Below are positions 1 through 13,900 of a stretch of 64,000 nt of DNA, one piece after another. A model generated the notes under the pieces. That model saw only the letters and a list, made by a program, of their open reading frames with translations. It was not told where the DNA came from and searched no databases. This stretch comes from Xenopus tropicalis (lineage: Eukaryota > Chordata > Amphibia > Anura > Pipidae), in assembly GCF_000004195.4 (NCBI RefSeq), contig NC_030678.2, forward strand, positions 154,860,547-154,924,546, read 5' to 3'. Position 1 is the first letter of the stretch; every line of letters starts with the position of its first letter. A program made the translations under genes and the position numbers.

Positions 1-1417
1 AGCTTCTGCCTTGATGCTCCACCTGCGGTAAATCTCTTGTTCCCTGATGAACTCCACCTAGTCTGGGTGGCAGTTCACAAATATCAGAAAGTTGTTTTTT
101 CAAATGGGTAAAGCAGGGGGGTTTGAGGGTTCAAGGAGTGAGTGCATAATTATTTACAATGAATAAAGCTTCTATACAGCTAAATGTGTACACGTTCAAA
201 AGTAGTAGTAATTCCTGGCTATCAGAGCACCATATATATATAGTATTACAGGAGAAGCGGGTATTTTAGCTGGTTCAGGTTCAGTGCACTGATGATAATG
301 AGAAGCTTTAGGAAGTCTGAATGTCCCACCCTAACTAGGCAATGACTCATTATGGGGGCATACCATCACTTCAGGGTCACATGTCATCGCTTTTCATGAA
401 CAAAGAAATGTGAAAGCTTCCATACTGTGTCTAAGGTATCAGATACAGAGATTCATCTCTTTCCTGGAATCCACCCAGTGAGCTGCTCTGTCTAGAATGT
501 CTAGAAGATTTTCCAAAATTGTCCTGCCAGTGCACGGATGGGAGGAAGGCAGCACGATAGCGGAAATAAAGGTTTTGGACATTTTCAGGGCTACAGTATA
601 ATATAGGGCTTGGGCCTCATGGCCAAACATTGTAAAATAATTCTCATGATTATACTTTCGGTTATTTATATCTTCAAAATCAGTTATGTATAAAATTCTA
701 GCAACATAGCTGGCAACAAATAAGGGCTCATTTACTACATGCTGAGCAAAAAAACAGAGCACAGGGACCTGAGTATTGTGCCCTTGGATTATACCATTTA
801 GATTTAAGTACTAAAGTCTGCCCTCTGGCTCATATGAGGCACTGTTCTCACATACAAACCAAGGGCACACATACATGCTAGGTTACAGCAGCCAATGAAT
901 GGACAGAATTCTGCCTTCTATTCCCCCACTTCTTCCTGTTACAGTGAGAACCTGCGTTATTTCCTGTCATGTGACCAATGAGTGTCACTCAGAACATCAC
1001 AAAATGGTGGCTCTAATAAACAAATGTATATTCCAATTTGATAAGATTCTTTGATGGGTCACATATTAGTATTTAAATGATTAAATTGCCAGGAGTGTCC
1101 AACCTATAGCTTTTAGCTGTTGATAAACTACAATTCCCAGTATCCAAAAGGCAGGATGGTCTCCTCTTATCTGACAGCTGACAGGTTTTGTTCTAAGATG
1201 TATTCACTGGCATATTAGGATTGACAGACAACTGGTAATTGTACTAGGAAACCACGTTTTTACTCATCTTCATACAGGATTGGCTGGCAGATAATGCAAT
1301 CTGATTGGAAACCATTTATCTCTGACAGAAAATATCTGCTTGCTGTGGGTTACTGCACAAAAGCAGATATGCACCCCATCACTGCATGGCTCAGTGTACT
1401 CTGTGTATTTGGGATTT
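1..1417. other. flt1 intron 1, no gene seen
   Basis: AT-rich unique-looking sequence. A short dispersed fragment (taaactacaattcccag) lies near 1124-1140. I see nothing else. Confidence 0.5.
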
Positions 1418-1688
1418 GGGCAGCACAATGGTGTAGTGGTTAGCAGTGTTGCCTTTCAGCATTGGGTCTGCAAGGGATTTCTATGTTTCCCCTGGGCGCT
1501 CTGGTTTCCTCAGACTCTCTAAAGGTATAAAGACAGGTTTACTGGCTGTTAAAAAATTCACCATAGTGTTAGTGTGTATGTGATACGGACCTGTAAGCTC
1601 CACTGAGGCAGGGTTGTTGTGAATGAAGTATCATCTCTGTAAAGTGATATGTCAGTGCTACATAAAAAAAGGTTGATTATAATAATAC
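1418..1688 (+). mobile_element. tRNA-headed SINE/LINE-tail retroposon relic
   Basis: It begins ggcagcacaatggtgtagtg, resembling a tRNA A-box region. It continues with degenerate 'gtttcctcagactc', 'gtgtgtatgtgatacggacc' and 'tgtaagctccactgaggcag' blocks and ends in a TAA-type tail (gattataataata). These blocks are typical of a widespread fish and frog retroposon. Confidence 0.6.
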
Positions 1689-1803
1689 TAGTGGAAATGT
1701 CATAAATCATCACTCTTTGCTATTTTAGAAAAGACACTGATATAAAATCATTCATCAGTTATTCAGTATATAAAGTTTATAGCATTTACTTTTATTTCCC
1801 TAG

Positions 1804-1900
1804 GTCATAGTGATGGTTCCAAATTAAAATCACCCAAGTTGAATATAAAGGAAAAAGAAATAGTCATAGAAGCAGGCCAACCAATACATCTCTCATGCAG
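1804..1900 (+). CDS. flt1: flt1 exon 2 (start of mature protein, Ig1 first half)
   Basis: The acceptor ttatttccctag precedes GT CAT AGT GAT GGT, and the donor is CAG|gtaagg. The exon is 97 nt, enters in phase 1 and leaves in phase 2. It encodes SDGSKLKSPKLNIKEKE and then AGQPIHLSC, which lines up with human GSKLKDPELSL and AGQTLHLQC. The Cys is the first disulfide residue of Ig1. Phase 1 entry agrees with a preceding signal-peptide exon that is not in the window. Confidence 0.92.
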
Positions 1901-4900
1901 GTAAGGAACTGTATGCAATATTGATTTTATATGGAACACTGCTATTTTTTACCCATTTGAATGCAGCATGTAGTAACTGCTAACCATTTGGGACTAGGTT
2001 ACTAACAGGAGCTAAGTGCGCCAGGTTGAGGATCTATAACAAGCAATCAATATAACATTTACTTATTATCTGTTGATAAGCATATATCTGATTGGTTGCT
2101 ATGGGTCGTTATAGGTTCTGCAGCATTTTAACCAACAGCCACTGTAGTGTAAGTCTGTGCAGTGATCCATATTTGCAGCTATTAATGTCAGGTCTATCTG
2201 GACTGAATGTATTAACAGGTAAAGTGTTAGTATGAGGCTGTGAAGATGTATTGTAGACATCGCAGGTACCCCCTTCCCCTCAGCTCCATCATTGCTTCCA
2301 ACCACATGTGTCTGGTGCCATATTGGTAGACATTTTTTAAAGGTTTTTTTAATATATAGACTCCCAAGAACCGCCCCCCATGTGCCCTTGGGTACCTTTA
2401 TTGAAAATGATCCATATAGTTTCATAGTAATACTGTATGGTATTGTGATCTAATCCCCATATTTTATAAAAGATACCTAGGGGCAGATTTATCAAAGTAC
2501 GAGTTCGAATCCCGAAATTCGGATTAGATACGATAATTTCTGAAGATTGAAAATATCACGAAAATTCTTTATGAAAAATCGTAATAGTCACGATAATATC
2601 GTATTGGCGATCTGAAAGTCACAAAATTTTCGTATCCGAACGATCGTAAACGGCGGGGAAATCTTTTCTGATCCTTCTGTGAATGATTTTGAAAGCCTCC
2701 CATAGGGCTCAATGGCACTCTGCAGCTCCAACCCGGCCCAAGGAAAGCCTCCCATAGGGCTCAATGGCACTCTGCAACTCCAACCCGGCCCAAGGAAAGT
2801 CTCTCATAGGGCTCAATGGCACTCTGCAGCTCCAACCCGGCCCAAGGAAAGCCTCTCATAGGGCTCAATGGCACTCTGCAGCTCCAACCCGGCCCAAGGA
2901 AAGGCTCCCATAGGGCTCAATGGCACTCTGTAGCTCCAACCCGGCCCAAGGAAAGTCTCCCATAGGACTCAATGGCACTCTGCAGCTCCAACCCGGCCCA
3001 AGGAAAGTCTCCCATAGGGCTCAATGGCACTCTGTAGCTCCAACCCGGCCCAAGGAAAGTCTCCCATAGGGCTCAATGGCACTCTGTAGCTCCAACCCGG
3101 CCCAAGGAAAGGCTCCCATAGGGCTCAATGGCACTCTGCAGCTCCAACCCGGCCCAAGGAAAGTCTCCCATAGGGCTCAATGGCACTCTGCAGCTCCAAC
3201 CCGGCCCAAGGAAAGTCTCCCATAGCACTCAATGGCACTCTGCAGCTCCAACCCGGCCCAAGGAAAGCCTCTCATAGGGCTCAATGGCACGCTGCAGCTC
3301 CAACCTGGCCCAAGGAAAGTCACGATACTGAAGCTTGAATGAATCCGAAACTTTTATACTCGGCGCGACAAATACAATTTTGTCACACAAATTGTCGCAA
3401 AGTAGAAAAAGTCTCGCAAATTAACAAAAAATACTCAAAAATACTCAAAAATTACGCACAGTACAAAAATGAATATGAATTTTTAGCATTCGAATACAAT
3501 CGTACTTTGATAAATGTGCCCCTAGGGCCAGATATATTAACATTTGTATTTTTTTCATTTTCCAGAATTGTACTTTTTAGGGCTAAAAAAAGTGTATATA
3601 TTAACTTGAAAACATTAATATTTGTTATTTATCAAGTGTAAAAACTACAAAAAACTCTAACAAGCTTGCGAGGTCATGTAGAAGTAACAATATTTAATTT
3701 GTGGCTTAAGAGGGTTTTGTGATTTTTTTTAGTTTGTAAATGCAACAGGGAGGGATTTTGAGGTTTTTGCACTCTTATTCATATTTGTTTTGCATTTTTA
3801 TATGTTGGCACTTTTTATACTTAGATCTTTAAATAAAAGTGCAAATACATTTGCACCTTAGTTTGCCCAGGTGCAGTAACCCATGGCAACCAATTAGATT
3901 TTTGCTTTTAAACAGATGAACAATAAATTCTGCCTGCTGATTGGTGGTTATGAGTTACTGCTTAAGGGCAAGCATAGTGCCTTTTATTGCATAAGTGTCG
4001 TATCAAAGTCTGACTGAAACAGACCACAATTGTTTTTAGTTTTGAAAGAAGCCTTAGGGCATTGGCACACAAGTGTTTATAGATGTTTTGTTGCTTGCTT
4101 GAGGGTGGGTTACAAAACACTCAGAATTGCCCTCCATTCATTTCACTGGCAATTCCTTGAACTAGCAGGTCAGGTAAAAGTCACACAGAAATGCTGACTG
4201 ATTACAGAAGCCTGGGTCATTTACTTGTAGAAGTTATGCATGGGGTACTTTAATCAAGATCACAAATTTAGCATCAGATCTAATAACCCATAGCAACCAA
4301 CCAGCAGGTACCATTAACTGGTCACCTATATGAAAATAAATATCTGATAAGTTGCTGTGACTTACTAGGACCGGTGCAAACTTTCCCCATATGTAAAAAA
4401 GGCACTAGGTTTGCCCAGGAGCAGTAACCCATAGCAACCAATACATTATTCCTGCTAATTGGTTGCTATAAATTACTTCTCCTGGGCAAACTTAGTGCCT
4501 TTTATTACATAACCCCTTAAATGCCTATGATAGCATCACCGCTATGTGCTGTCTCAAAGAGCTGTAATGCATATTTGGTTCTTATGCATTGATGGGTAAG
4601 GTGGTTAGTATTGCAAAACATTAAAATCTGAAGGTGGGATATAAAAGTTTGCAACTAGTACTGGCTTTGTGCCCATGCAAAGAACATTGGCTTTGAACTG
4701 TATAATGGAGACTACTGTAATAGCTTTAGGCTAATGTTACACCATGTGGCTATCATACCAAACCCACCTGATGCTGCCCCGTGTCTGCAGCACCTGACAT
4801 GAATGTGATTTGCACAAAAGGGTTGCCAATTTAGGCAAAAGAATGAGCAGTTTGGTAAATTACAAACAATGTTATGTTCATACCGTTTCACATACTTCTG

Positions 4901-7900
4901 ATTCTTCCTTCATTTACAGCAGCCACAGAAGCCACGTTTGGATCTTCCCTGCCAACTTAAACAAGGAAAGTGACAGGATACGTATTACAAACAGTGCTTG
5001 TGGGGGCCATCCACGAACCATGTGTAGCTCATTGACCGTGCACAAAGCTCAACCAAGTGATACTGGGTATTATAGCTGCACAGTAGCCATGAAAAATGGA
5101 AACAGGTCCACTTCTGTCTACATATTTGTTGCAGGTAACAAGCGTTAATGTAACAATACAGATAATAAGACTGTTACTGTCAAAGTCTCACTTTGCTATT
5201 AAATGTGAAGTTTTAGATGCATAAAGACCATGTGTATGCCAAACAAAGGCTCCTCCTGTAGGCTGCTGTACAGGTACAGGTAGTGCTAATGTTCTGTAAC
5301 TAATAGTTTATGTGTGTGGGGGGGGGGGGGGCAGAATATAATAAAAGTCTCAAAGTCTGATGATTTGCTTTCTGAGACCTTTAAAAGCTACCAGCTACTT
5401 GCTGTGGGTTACTAGTACTGTTGCAGATGATGCCGTTTTTATTAAATTACCCAGTAGTACAATAGACAGATTGTTGATAAGATAAGGTTTTACTATGCTG
5501 TTACAGGTACTGTGTAGCTGTACAGGTACTGTTAATAAATGTACTACTACTAAAACTCCCAGCATCCTTAGACAGCCAAAGACTATTAGGGGGTTGCTGA
5601 TAGGCTGCAAGGAGGGCTGCAAGTTGCCCGGCACTGGCGTACAAACAGTTTGATACAAACTGGGTGTTTCCAATTTCCGAACTATTGTTTCCTTGTTTGC
5701 CTGCTGAATTGGTGGCTAAATTGCAGTCCTTGGCTGAACTTTTGTCCCCCTGTGTGATCCTTTGGCACTCTCCGCTTCCTCTGAGCCAGACAACCCTGCT
5801 GCTAGTCTCTATGCATGAGGAAGTCAAGGTTTGAGGATGGGGGATCCTAAGTGTGTGTTGTGTAATCCAACAGGCTTTATTAATGGAAGCCGTGATGGTG
5901 CTAAGCTAAAAACCTAATTAAAACCTATTGCTGGAAACCTTTATTGACTTCTGACAGTTTGGCAGATTTTGTGGAAGGATGCAGCTTGTTCAGATCTTCA
6001 TGCTTAATGGCGCCAACTGTTCCTGCACCAATTATTTATTTCAAGATCTTCAGGCTGTGTTTATAGTCATTACTTCAATTTTTCTTGCTGGATCTGAGCT
6101 GGAAAGTGCAGTAAACTCTAGCATTGTCTCGTCGGCATGTCAGTATTGAGCAAAAAATGTTTCAATGGAAATACATCAAAGGTTGTAATTACACATATAC
6201 AACACATTACATATAACATTCATTATCTTCATAATTGTTTTCTGAGACTGGGGCTACCATACTGCTTGCTCTGGCAAGAGATGCTTATCTCTCATCCACT
6301 GATTTCAATAAGCCAGTTTCCAAAGTGGCCAGACAATGTAAAATATCACAAACAATGCTTGTCTTTGAAATAAACATATTTGCATAAATATTTTGTAAGA
6401 AAAACAATCCAAACAGTTAAGCACTGGGGTCATTTATCAACAGTGGGCAAATTTCCCCATGACCAGTTACCCAAGGCAACCAATTAAACTGTTGCATTTA
6501 TTGTTCTGTCTGCAGCTGGCTGAAAAAGCTAATTACTGATTGGTTGGCATTGGTCGTTTATCAACAGTGGGCAAATTTGCCCATGGCCAGTAACCCATGG
6601 CAACCAGTTAAATTGCATTTATTGTTCTTCCTGCAGCTGACAGAAAAAAGCCAATCACTGATTGGTTGCTATGGGTTACTGCCCACATGCAGTATTGATA
6701 AATGTTCCATCCATGGGGCTGTGTGTTTTGGTAGTGCAATATGCAACCTGCATATATGGATGCAAAACTGAGAGTGCATGAATTAAGTACATGAATTGAT
6801 GTGGCCTAGAACTGTTGGTTGTGTCAATGGCTGCAACTGATGTGCCAAGAGAAATGGACAATGTGACTTAGAAAAAACAATGCAAATTTTATAGTGGGTG
6901 CAACTTAGCACTGGGTTCATAAATGAGATGTGGAGATCTACAAAATGTTATCCAACGCTATGGGGCTGATTTACTAACCCACGAATCCGACCCGAATTGG
7001 AAAAGTTCCGACTTGAAAACGAATATTTTGCGACTTTTTCGTATGTTTTGCGATTTTTTCGGATTCTGTACGAATTTTTCGGATCCAATACGATTTTTGC
7101 GTAAAAACGCGAGTTTTTCGTATCCATTACGAAAGTTGCGTAAAAAGTTGCGCATTTTGCGTAGCGTTCAAACTTACGCGAAAAGTTGCGCATTTTTCGT
7201 AGCGTTAAAACTTAACGCTACGAAAAATGCGCAACTTTTCGCGTAAGTTTTAACGCTACGCAAAATGCGCAACTTTTTACGCAACTTTCGTAATGGATAG
7301 GAAAACTCGCGTTTTTACGCAAAAATCGTATTGGATCCGAAAAATGCGTAAAGAATCCGAAAAAATCGCAAAACATACGAAAAAATCGCAAAGTACCGAT
7401 CATTACGAAAAAAACGCAATCGGACTCCATTCGACCCGTTCGTGGGTAAGTAAATCAGCCCCCATATCTCCTTACATAACATTCTGCATTACACCAGCCT
7501 TGGACAGTTATTTACAAAGGAAAGGAATCCCTTTACTGACCCTTAAAATCCAAACCTGAACGCAAAAGAGCCTTTGGAACAACTGACAGCAGTGAGTGGT
7601 GACATGTTGTCTGCTATGAAAAAAAAAACCCTCACGCTACTTCTTCCAAAACACAGTAGTGATACCCTGGGCCGAGTACAGGAAATTGCTCTGTAGCACT
7701 TGCTCCTTTTGCAAATGGGTTTTTAAAAAATTTGTGACATGAATGGATATGCCCTTAGGGAGCCCAAGCAATCAGTTTTGCAGATGATTAGAGGTGAAGA
7801 ACTAATGACCTTTCCGTGCATCGAACAGCCCTGCAAAACAACACTCTTGTTCCTCTCTAAAGCTTAATAATGTTTTTTTTATTCTCTTAAAATAAACTAG

Positions 7901-10900
7901 GGTGTGAAAGCAGTTGACATAGTTTGGCTTTGCACGTGGGTACATTAGGTTGGAAAAAGACGTCCATGAATTTCAACAATTCCCAGAATCTCTTTGGCAG
8001 TGAGGAGGGTGAAAACACTGTTTGTGTCCCTTGTAAGCTTTGCCTTGAAGAGGAAAAATCCATCCCACCCCTGGGTGGAGGGCAAAGCAGTGGATGGGGG
8101 CCCAGGCTGAGGGCCAGTTGGAGTAGGATACAGGGTACTTGATTTCTATAAGATGGGCCAAACTTTAATTGTGGTATATTTTAACGAGGGGGCATGAGGG
8201 TTGGGCCTAGGGGAAGTGATCAATTGCATTGGAGCAAACTCAATAGCTGGGTGAGAGGGGTTGTAAGTAGCAAGGTGGGGGCGTGAGCGACCTGCCTAGG
8301 GGCACCAAATCTTAAAATCTGGCCCTGTTTTTAAGGGGTCACTGCTGTTGGACAGAAATTGATGTGAACCATTGCATAATGATAATTACCTTGGTTTTGG
8401 AATGAGATATTAGATAAGCAGGTGTCTGCAGAATTTTGCCCATATAATATATATTATATGTCTTGCAGGTACCTGGACTAGTCACAAAATCTGTTCCCCC
8501 AAACAATTTGTTATAGGAAGCTTGCTTGCACCATGGTTCCACCCACAGCTTACTTTTTCTCTCAGTTTAGGGGCCCATTGGCATTTTGACTTTTGCATTA
8601 AGAAGGTTTGAATGGCTTTAAGATGATGTTTCCTATATGTCCTTCCTATAACAGATGTCAACATTCCTTTTGTGGAGATGAACACTGAATTCCCCAAGAT
8701 AGTTCACGTGGCCGATGGAGAGGAACTTGTCATTCCTTGCCGGGTGACATCCCCAAATATAACAGTCACTTTTAAGGTAAGTAAAATTAACCGTATTTCA
8801 CAGTAGCTTTGGTAGCTTTGTTTACCACATAAAACTCTAGTACAGTGCTGTCCAACTTCTGTTGTACCGAGGGCCGGAATTTTTCCGACCTACGTGGTGG
8901 AGGGCCGATAATGGAAGCCAGTTTTGACCACTCCCCTTTTTAAAACCGCACCCACTTGAAACCACACCCATGTTATCACATGACCATACCCATATTAATG
9001 GTTGTAGTACAGCAAAAACCTGCCACACTCTGCCTTCCCTACCATGCCTGTGTGTGTGCCATACTCTGCCTTCCCTACCCTGCCTTTGTGTGTGCCATAC
9101 TCTGCCTTCCCTACCCTGCCTGTGTGCCATACTCTGCCTGCCCTACCCTGCCTTTGTGTGTGCCATACTCTGCCTTCCCTACCCTGCCTGTGTGTGCCAT
9201 ACTCTGCCTGCCCTACCCTGCCTGCGTGCCATACTTTCACTGTGTGTGCCATTCTTGGCTGGTTTGTGCCATACTTGGCCTGTGTGTGCCATACTCTGCC
9301 TGCCCTACCCTGCCTGTGTGCCATACTCTGCCTTCCCTACCCTGCCTGCGTGTGCCATACATTCACTGTGTGTGCCATTCTTGGCTGGTTTGTGCCAAAC
9401 TTGGCCTGTGTGTGCCATACTCTGCCTGCCCTACTCTGCCTGTGTGTGCCATACTCTGCCTTCCCTACCCTGCCTGTGTGTGCCATACTCTGCTTGCCCT
9501 ATGCTGCCTGTGTGTATGGCACACACAGGCAGCCTACAGTGACACAATGCTGGCACTGCTCCTACAGTCTGCACAAAAACTATATATTAAAAAACGTTTT
9601 AATTGCAGTACCACCTCAGTATATGTTCTTTTTGTAGTGTGCAGGGTTTATTTGTGGGTTTCTACTGCTCCTGAGGTGTGAACAAGGGAACAATGGGGGT
9701 GATTACAGCCTGAGCCTGAGGTGTGAATACTGCAGGGGTTGAACAATGCAGGTATTAAAAGGTGTGAAAAACACAGGGCATTACATATTTAAACAATACA
9801 GCCTGATTACAGCCTGAATCTGAGGTGAGAACCATGCAGGGGGCCAGTTAATCACAGTACTGATACCATTTAAAGCTTACACAAGAGTAAGCCATCAAAG
9901 CAGCCAGACAGGTGGGGGGCCACACAGAGGGGGGTCGCGGGCCGCCAGTTGGACAGCACTGCTCTAGTACAATGTGGCAAAGATGGTATTATCACTTATA
10001 GGTACCCCTTAGAGTTAAAACATAGATACAAGTACCAAGGACATATGTAACAACCTGGGGCCCAATGGTGTCCTACAAATAGCTGAAGGCTGTCACCTGA
10101 AAAGCAAAATTATATCATGCCAGGTATAGAAAGAGATGTTGGTAGCCAACAGATGGAGGCTATAAAGCCACTAGCCACTTCTTTTTAATCACTAGTGAGA
10201 CCACACATTGATTATTGAGTTCAGTTTTGGAGGCAGTGTCCAAAAAGACATATTTCTGACACTAAACCTAAACTAACGCCTTGTTTCACAACAGTCCCCA
10301 GGACACATCTTTAGCAATAACTGCTACAGCAGTGATTATGGTCTTGAGGGCTGGCTGGGCAAAGATCAGAGATTCTGCAGCACTGGAGTAAACAATTTTT
10401 TAAGCCATTGAGTTTTTACCAAATCCCTAAAGCTAAACCCACAGACACGCTGAATAATATAAATCAATATCAATTTAAAACATAAACAGTCCAGAAAAGG
10501 GCAACTCAGTGTCAATGTTAAGGGCTCTACAGCTTGGAAGAGAAAAGTGAGAGAAGATATGATAGAAACATTCAAATATTTCCAGTGAATTAGAGACCAG
10601 GAAAAATGCATTTTTTGCACTGGAACCAGGGGACACAACATGAAACTGGAGATAGAAAAACTGAACGGGGAAATAAAAAAGGAAACACTTATTTACAGAA
10701 TGGTGATAGATACATGGGATTGTCTCACTGCAGATGTTGGAAGGATCATTTAGCAAAGCAAAATAAACATATGATAGCTAGACTAGATGGACCTGCTGTC
10801 AGCTTGTGTTTCAGTTAAGCCCATAAACTGGTCAGACTTACCACCCAGACAGCATACTGAAGATTATTTTGTTTAATTTTGTAGGAGGGGTTTTTCCTTG

Positions 10901-13900
10901 CTGCTTCTGCCCCCGGTCTATTCTAACTCTGACCTTGCCCTAAATGTGTTATATCTTTCAAGCCAAGGACCTGATTAGTTTCATTATAGAGTGATTTCTT
11001 ATAACCCTAATTGCAGAGCATCTCTTCCCAGCAAAAATAATAAATGAAAACGTTGTTAATAGAAACATAATTGTTCACCCATGTGAACACGTGTGACTCA
11101 TCAGCTACTCTGTGCAGCTGCAAGGATCAGGCAGTCAGTCACTGGAGCATATCCATCTATGGCTAGACCAGACTTGATGTAAACTTTTCGGGTCCCATTT
11201 TTTAACACTGAGGCAAAGTGCCCTGGATTTTTTTGCATTGCAGGCATTTTTATACCTCACTCTGTATGTAGTGCTGCCTGGTAATGTGGGTTAGCTGTTA
11301 AATGCATGGCTCCGTTGGACCCAACAGTGATCTGTTTGACACCTTGCTCTAGTTTTTAAGCCAGACCAAAGCATGGTCATTGTCATATGTACAAGTGCTC
11401 TGGCCATGGGATCTAATTTTAGTCCCCTTAGTGCTCTAGCACTTGTGTCTGTGTCAGCAGTAAATATGAACCCATGAATTTTATTATAGTCCCAGTTTGG
11501 GTTAGCTACCCCTACAGTAGATACCATCCAAACAGATCTGTGGTATAGTCATTAACAACTTTCCTTTCGCATGAATGTGAATGAGAAAAAGACCTTGTCA
11601 GAGGGGGCAGGCAATGCTAAAAGAGAATATAAGTACATCCTTCTATCTGTTAACTTGCTTGTTCGATTTTCAACTTTATTTTAGCGATACGGCAAACACC
11701 CATTCCCTGTGGATCAAAAAAACATTATCTGGAACAATAAAAGAGGAATTATCATTCCTAATCCCACATTTCAATATTCCGACCTCTTGAGTTGTGAGGC
11801 TACCCTCAATGGAATTGTGCACAATACAATTTATCTACCACATAAACAATGTGAGTAATCTCTTAAAGTTAAATTGTTTTCCCCCCAAAAAATCTTCTCT
11901 CTTTCTTCACATTTACTCTTCCTATGTTTTTTTTGCAGCCAGTAAAATCCACAGTGTTAAACTAGATGTCCCAGATTCTATCCATCTACTCAGTGGAGAT
12001 CAGCTCAGGATACAATGTTCTGTTAAAACTGACTTAAATGCAAGAGCTGAAATAGAATGGAAGTATCCTCGGACGGTAAGTAGTTAATGTTTTTTTTACA
12101 TAATAAGCCAGATTTAATTTAAAGAACAAAAAATGTGTGAATCACTGGGTAGTGAAGGTGTGGTGCTTCTTCACTGTATATTGCAATGGCCCCGTGTAGT
12201 TCTGCCAGTGCGCTGCTGAAACCCCAACAAGCACAAGGAAAACATACAAAATCATTGTAGATGGCACTCTGGCTGGAATTGAATGCAGGACCCAGCCTGT
12301 GTAATATTAGTTAGAAAATGATAATTCAGAGTCTCCTGCTGTTTCTAAGATCTATGGCACTCAGGCATTGGGAATATAGTATATATTGGCTATAGTGCTC
12401 TAGGAGAAATCAGTGTTGGTCAGCATGCCCAAAATCACCTGCTAGCTTTCATGGTATGAAACATGGTAATTTCTCTGCCTATGACCAGTGTTGATCTGGG
12501 ATGCCAGGGGCCCTCCAGAAAAACTTAGACCATTGACCCACTCTCCCACTATTTCTCCTGCTCTCCTTACTCAACCTGTTTATTCTCTTAGTCTCTTATC
12601 TTTCCATACTATAATCTAATCTTATATCTATCTAGTCTCTTTGTTCCTATACAGAAAGAGGGACTGACCATGAAATAGGCCAAATGGTTAGAGGCAGAGG
12701 GGGGCCTGACACTTGGGCCCACCAGGAGTTTTCCTAGTATCCCAGTGGACCAGTCCGACACTCTCCGACACTCTCAGTTGGAGAAAGCTAGAACCAACAA
12801 AAGCAGCAATATACTGTATAGATATATTCCCTTAAAAAAGGCCTCCTCTAGAATATGCTGGGCAATTTAATCCTCCTCAAAAAGTACATAAATAAAAAGA
12901 TGCCAGATAAGGGTGACTAATCTAATAAAAGGCATGGAGGGTCTCTTTAACATAGGTAGACTGGTCAAATTAGAATAGTTTAAAAAGAAATAAACAAATT
13001 TAAGATCATTATGTGATTATATGTCTATATAAGTGCAGTGCTTTGTTTGCCTTCTTATCTTTCCCTTGTCATAAGAAGAAATAGGGTTTCAGGGTGAAAA
13101 ATGGGACATATTAGGTAATTTTAAGGAAGGGCCTTTTTAGCTAGAGAGAAAACACAGACTTTAGGTACGACTTTTTCAAGCAGGTTATACAATTTTTTGC
13201 ATTAAATTGTCAAATTTAGGTACATAACATACGTAACTGAAAACAATTTTCATCCTAGAAATTTCATAGAATGGCTTTCATAAGGAGGAAGATGGATGCA
13301 ACAAATTCAAAAGTACTCGTGTTCTACAGCACGCTGATTATTGATGATGTGAGGAAATTTGACGAAGGGCAGTATTCATGCACGGCCAAGAATGGTCCTT
13401 CAACAAGCTCAGTCAACACTACAGTTCGTATTCATGGTAAGTGCTTTTATACATGGCACACACAATACTGCAATGCAGCATCTACTGGGAATGTATAAGT
13501 AAGGCCAGTAACCAATACAGCATCTAAAAAGGTTCAAGTTCAAGTTCTACCTGGAGTTCTGCTGATCACCATTCCTTCTTTTATTCCTTATAATAAATAC
13601 ATTTTTTTTAAAGAAAAGCTCATTATTTTTTTTTTTTGCTAAGCAACTGTCACTAATGAACCAATAAATACTGATAAATTTCAATTAAATTATAGCTTTT
13701 TTTTTCTGTGTAGTGTTTCTAGGCAGTTTATTTTCTTAAAATACTCATTATTATATGAATGTAAAGCTTGTTGCATGCACTGATTATTTGCCTTCATACA
13801 TATATGTCAGTGATCCCCCAACCAGTGGCTTGGGGGAAACATGTTGCTCACCAGGTAGTTATTTTTGAATTCCTGACTTGGTGGCAAGTTTTGGTTTAAT

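Noticed and set aside
1418..1460. tRNA gene suggested by a tggtgtagtggttagc A-box-like block
   Set aside because: No cloverleaf or B box follows at the right distance; it is the head of a retroposon.
4810..4919. ATG-led extension of the exon 3 frame
   Set aside because: It lies upstream of a good acceptor (catttacag) and does not match FLT1; intron sequence happens to be open.
8956..9681. 241-codon Cys/Leu/Pro-rich frame and overlapping frames
   Set aside because: Generated by the tgccatactctgcc minisatellite; three frames and the opposite strand are open at once.
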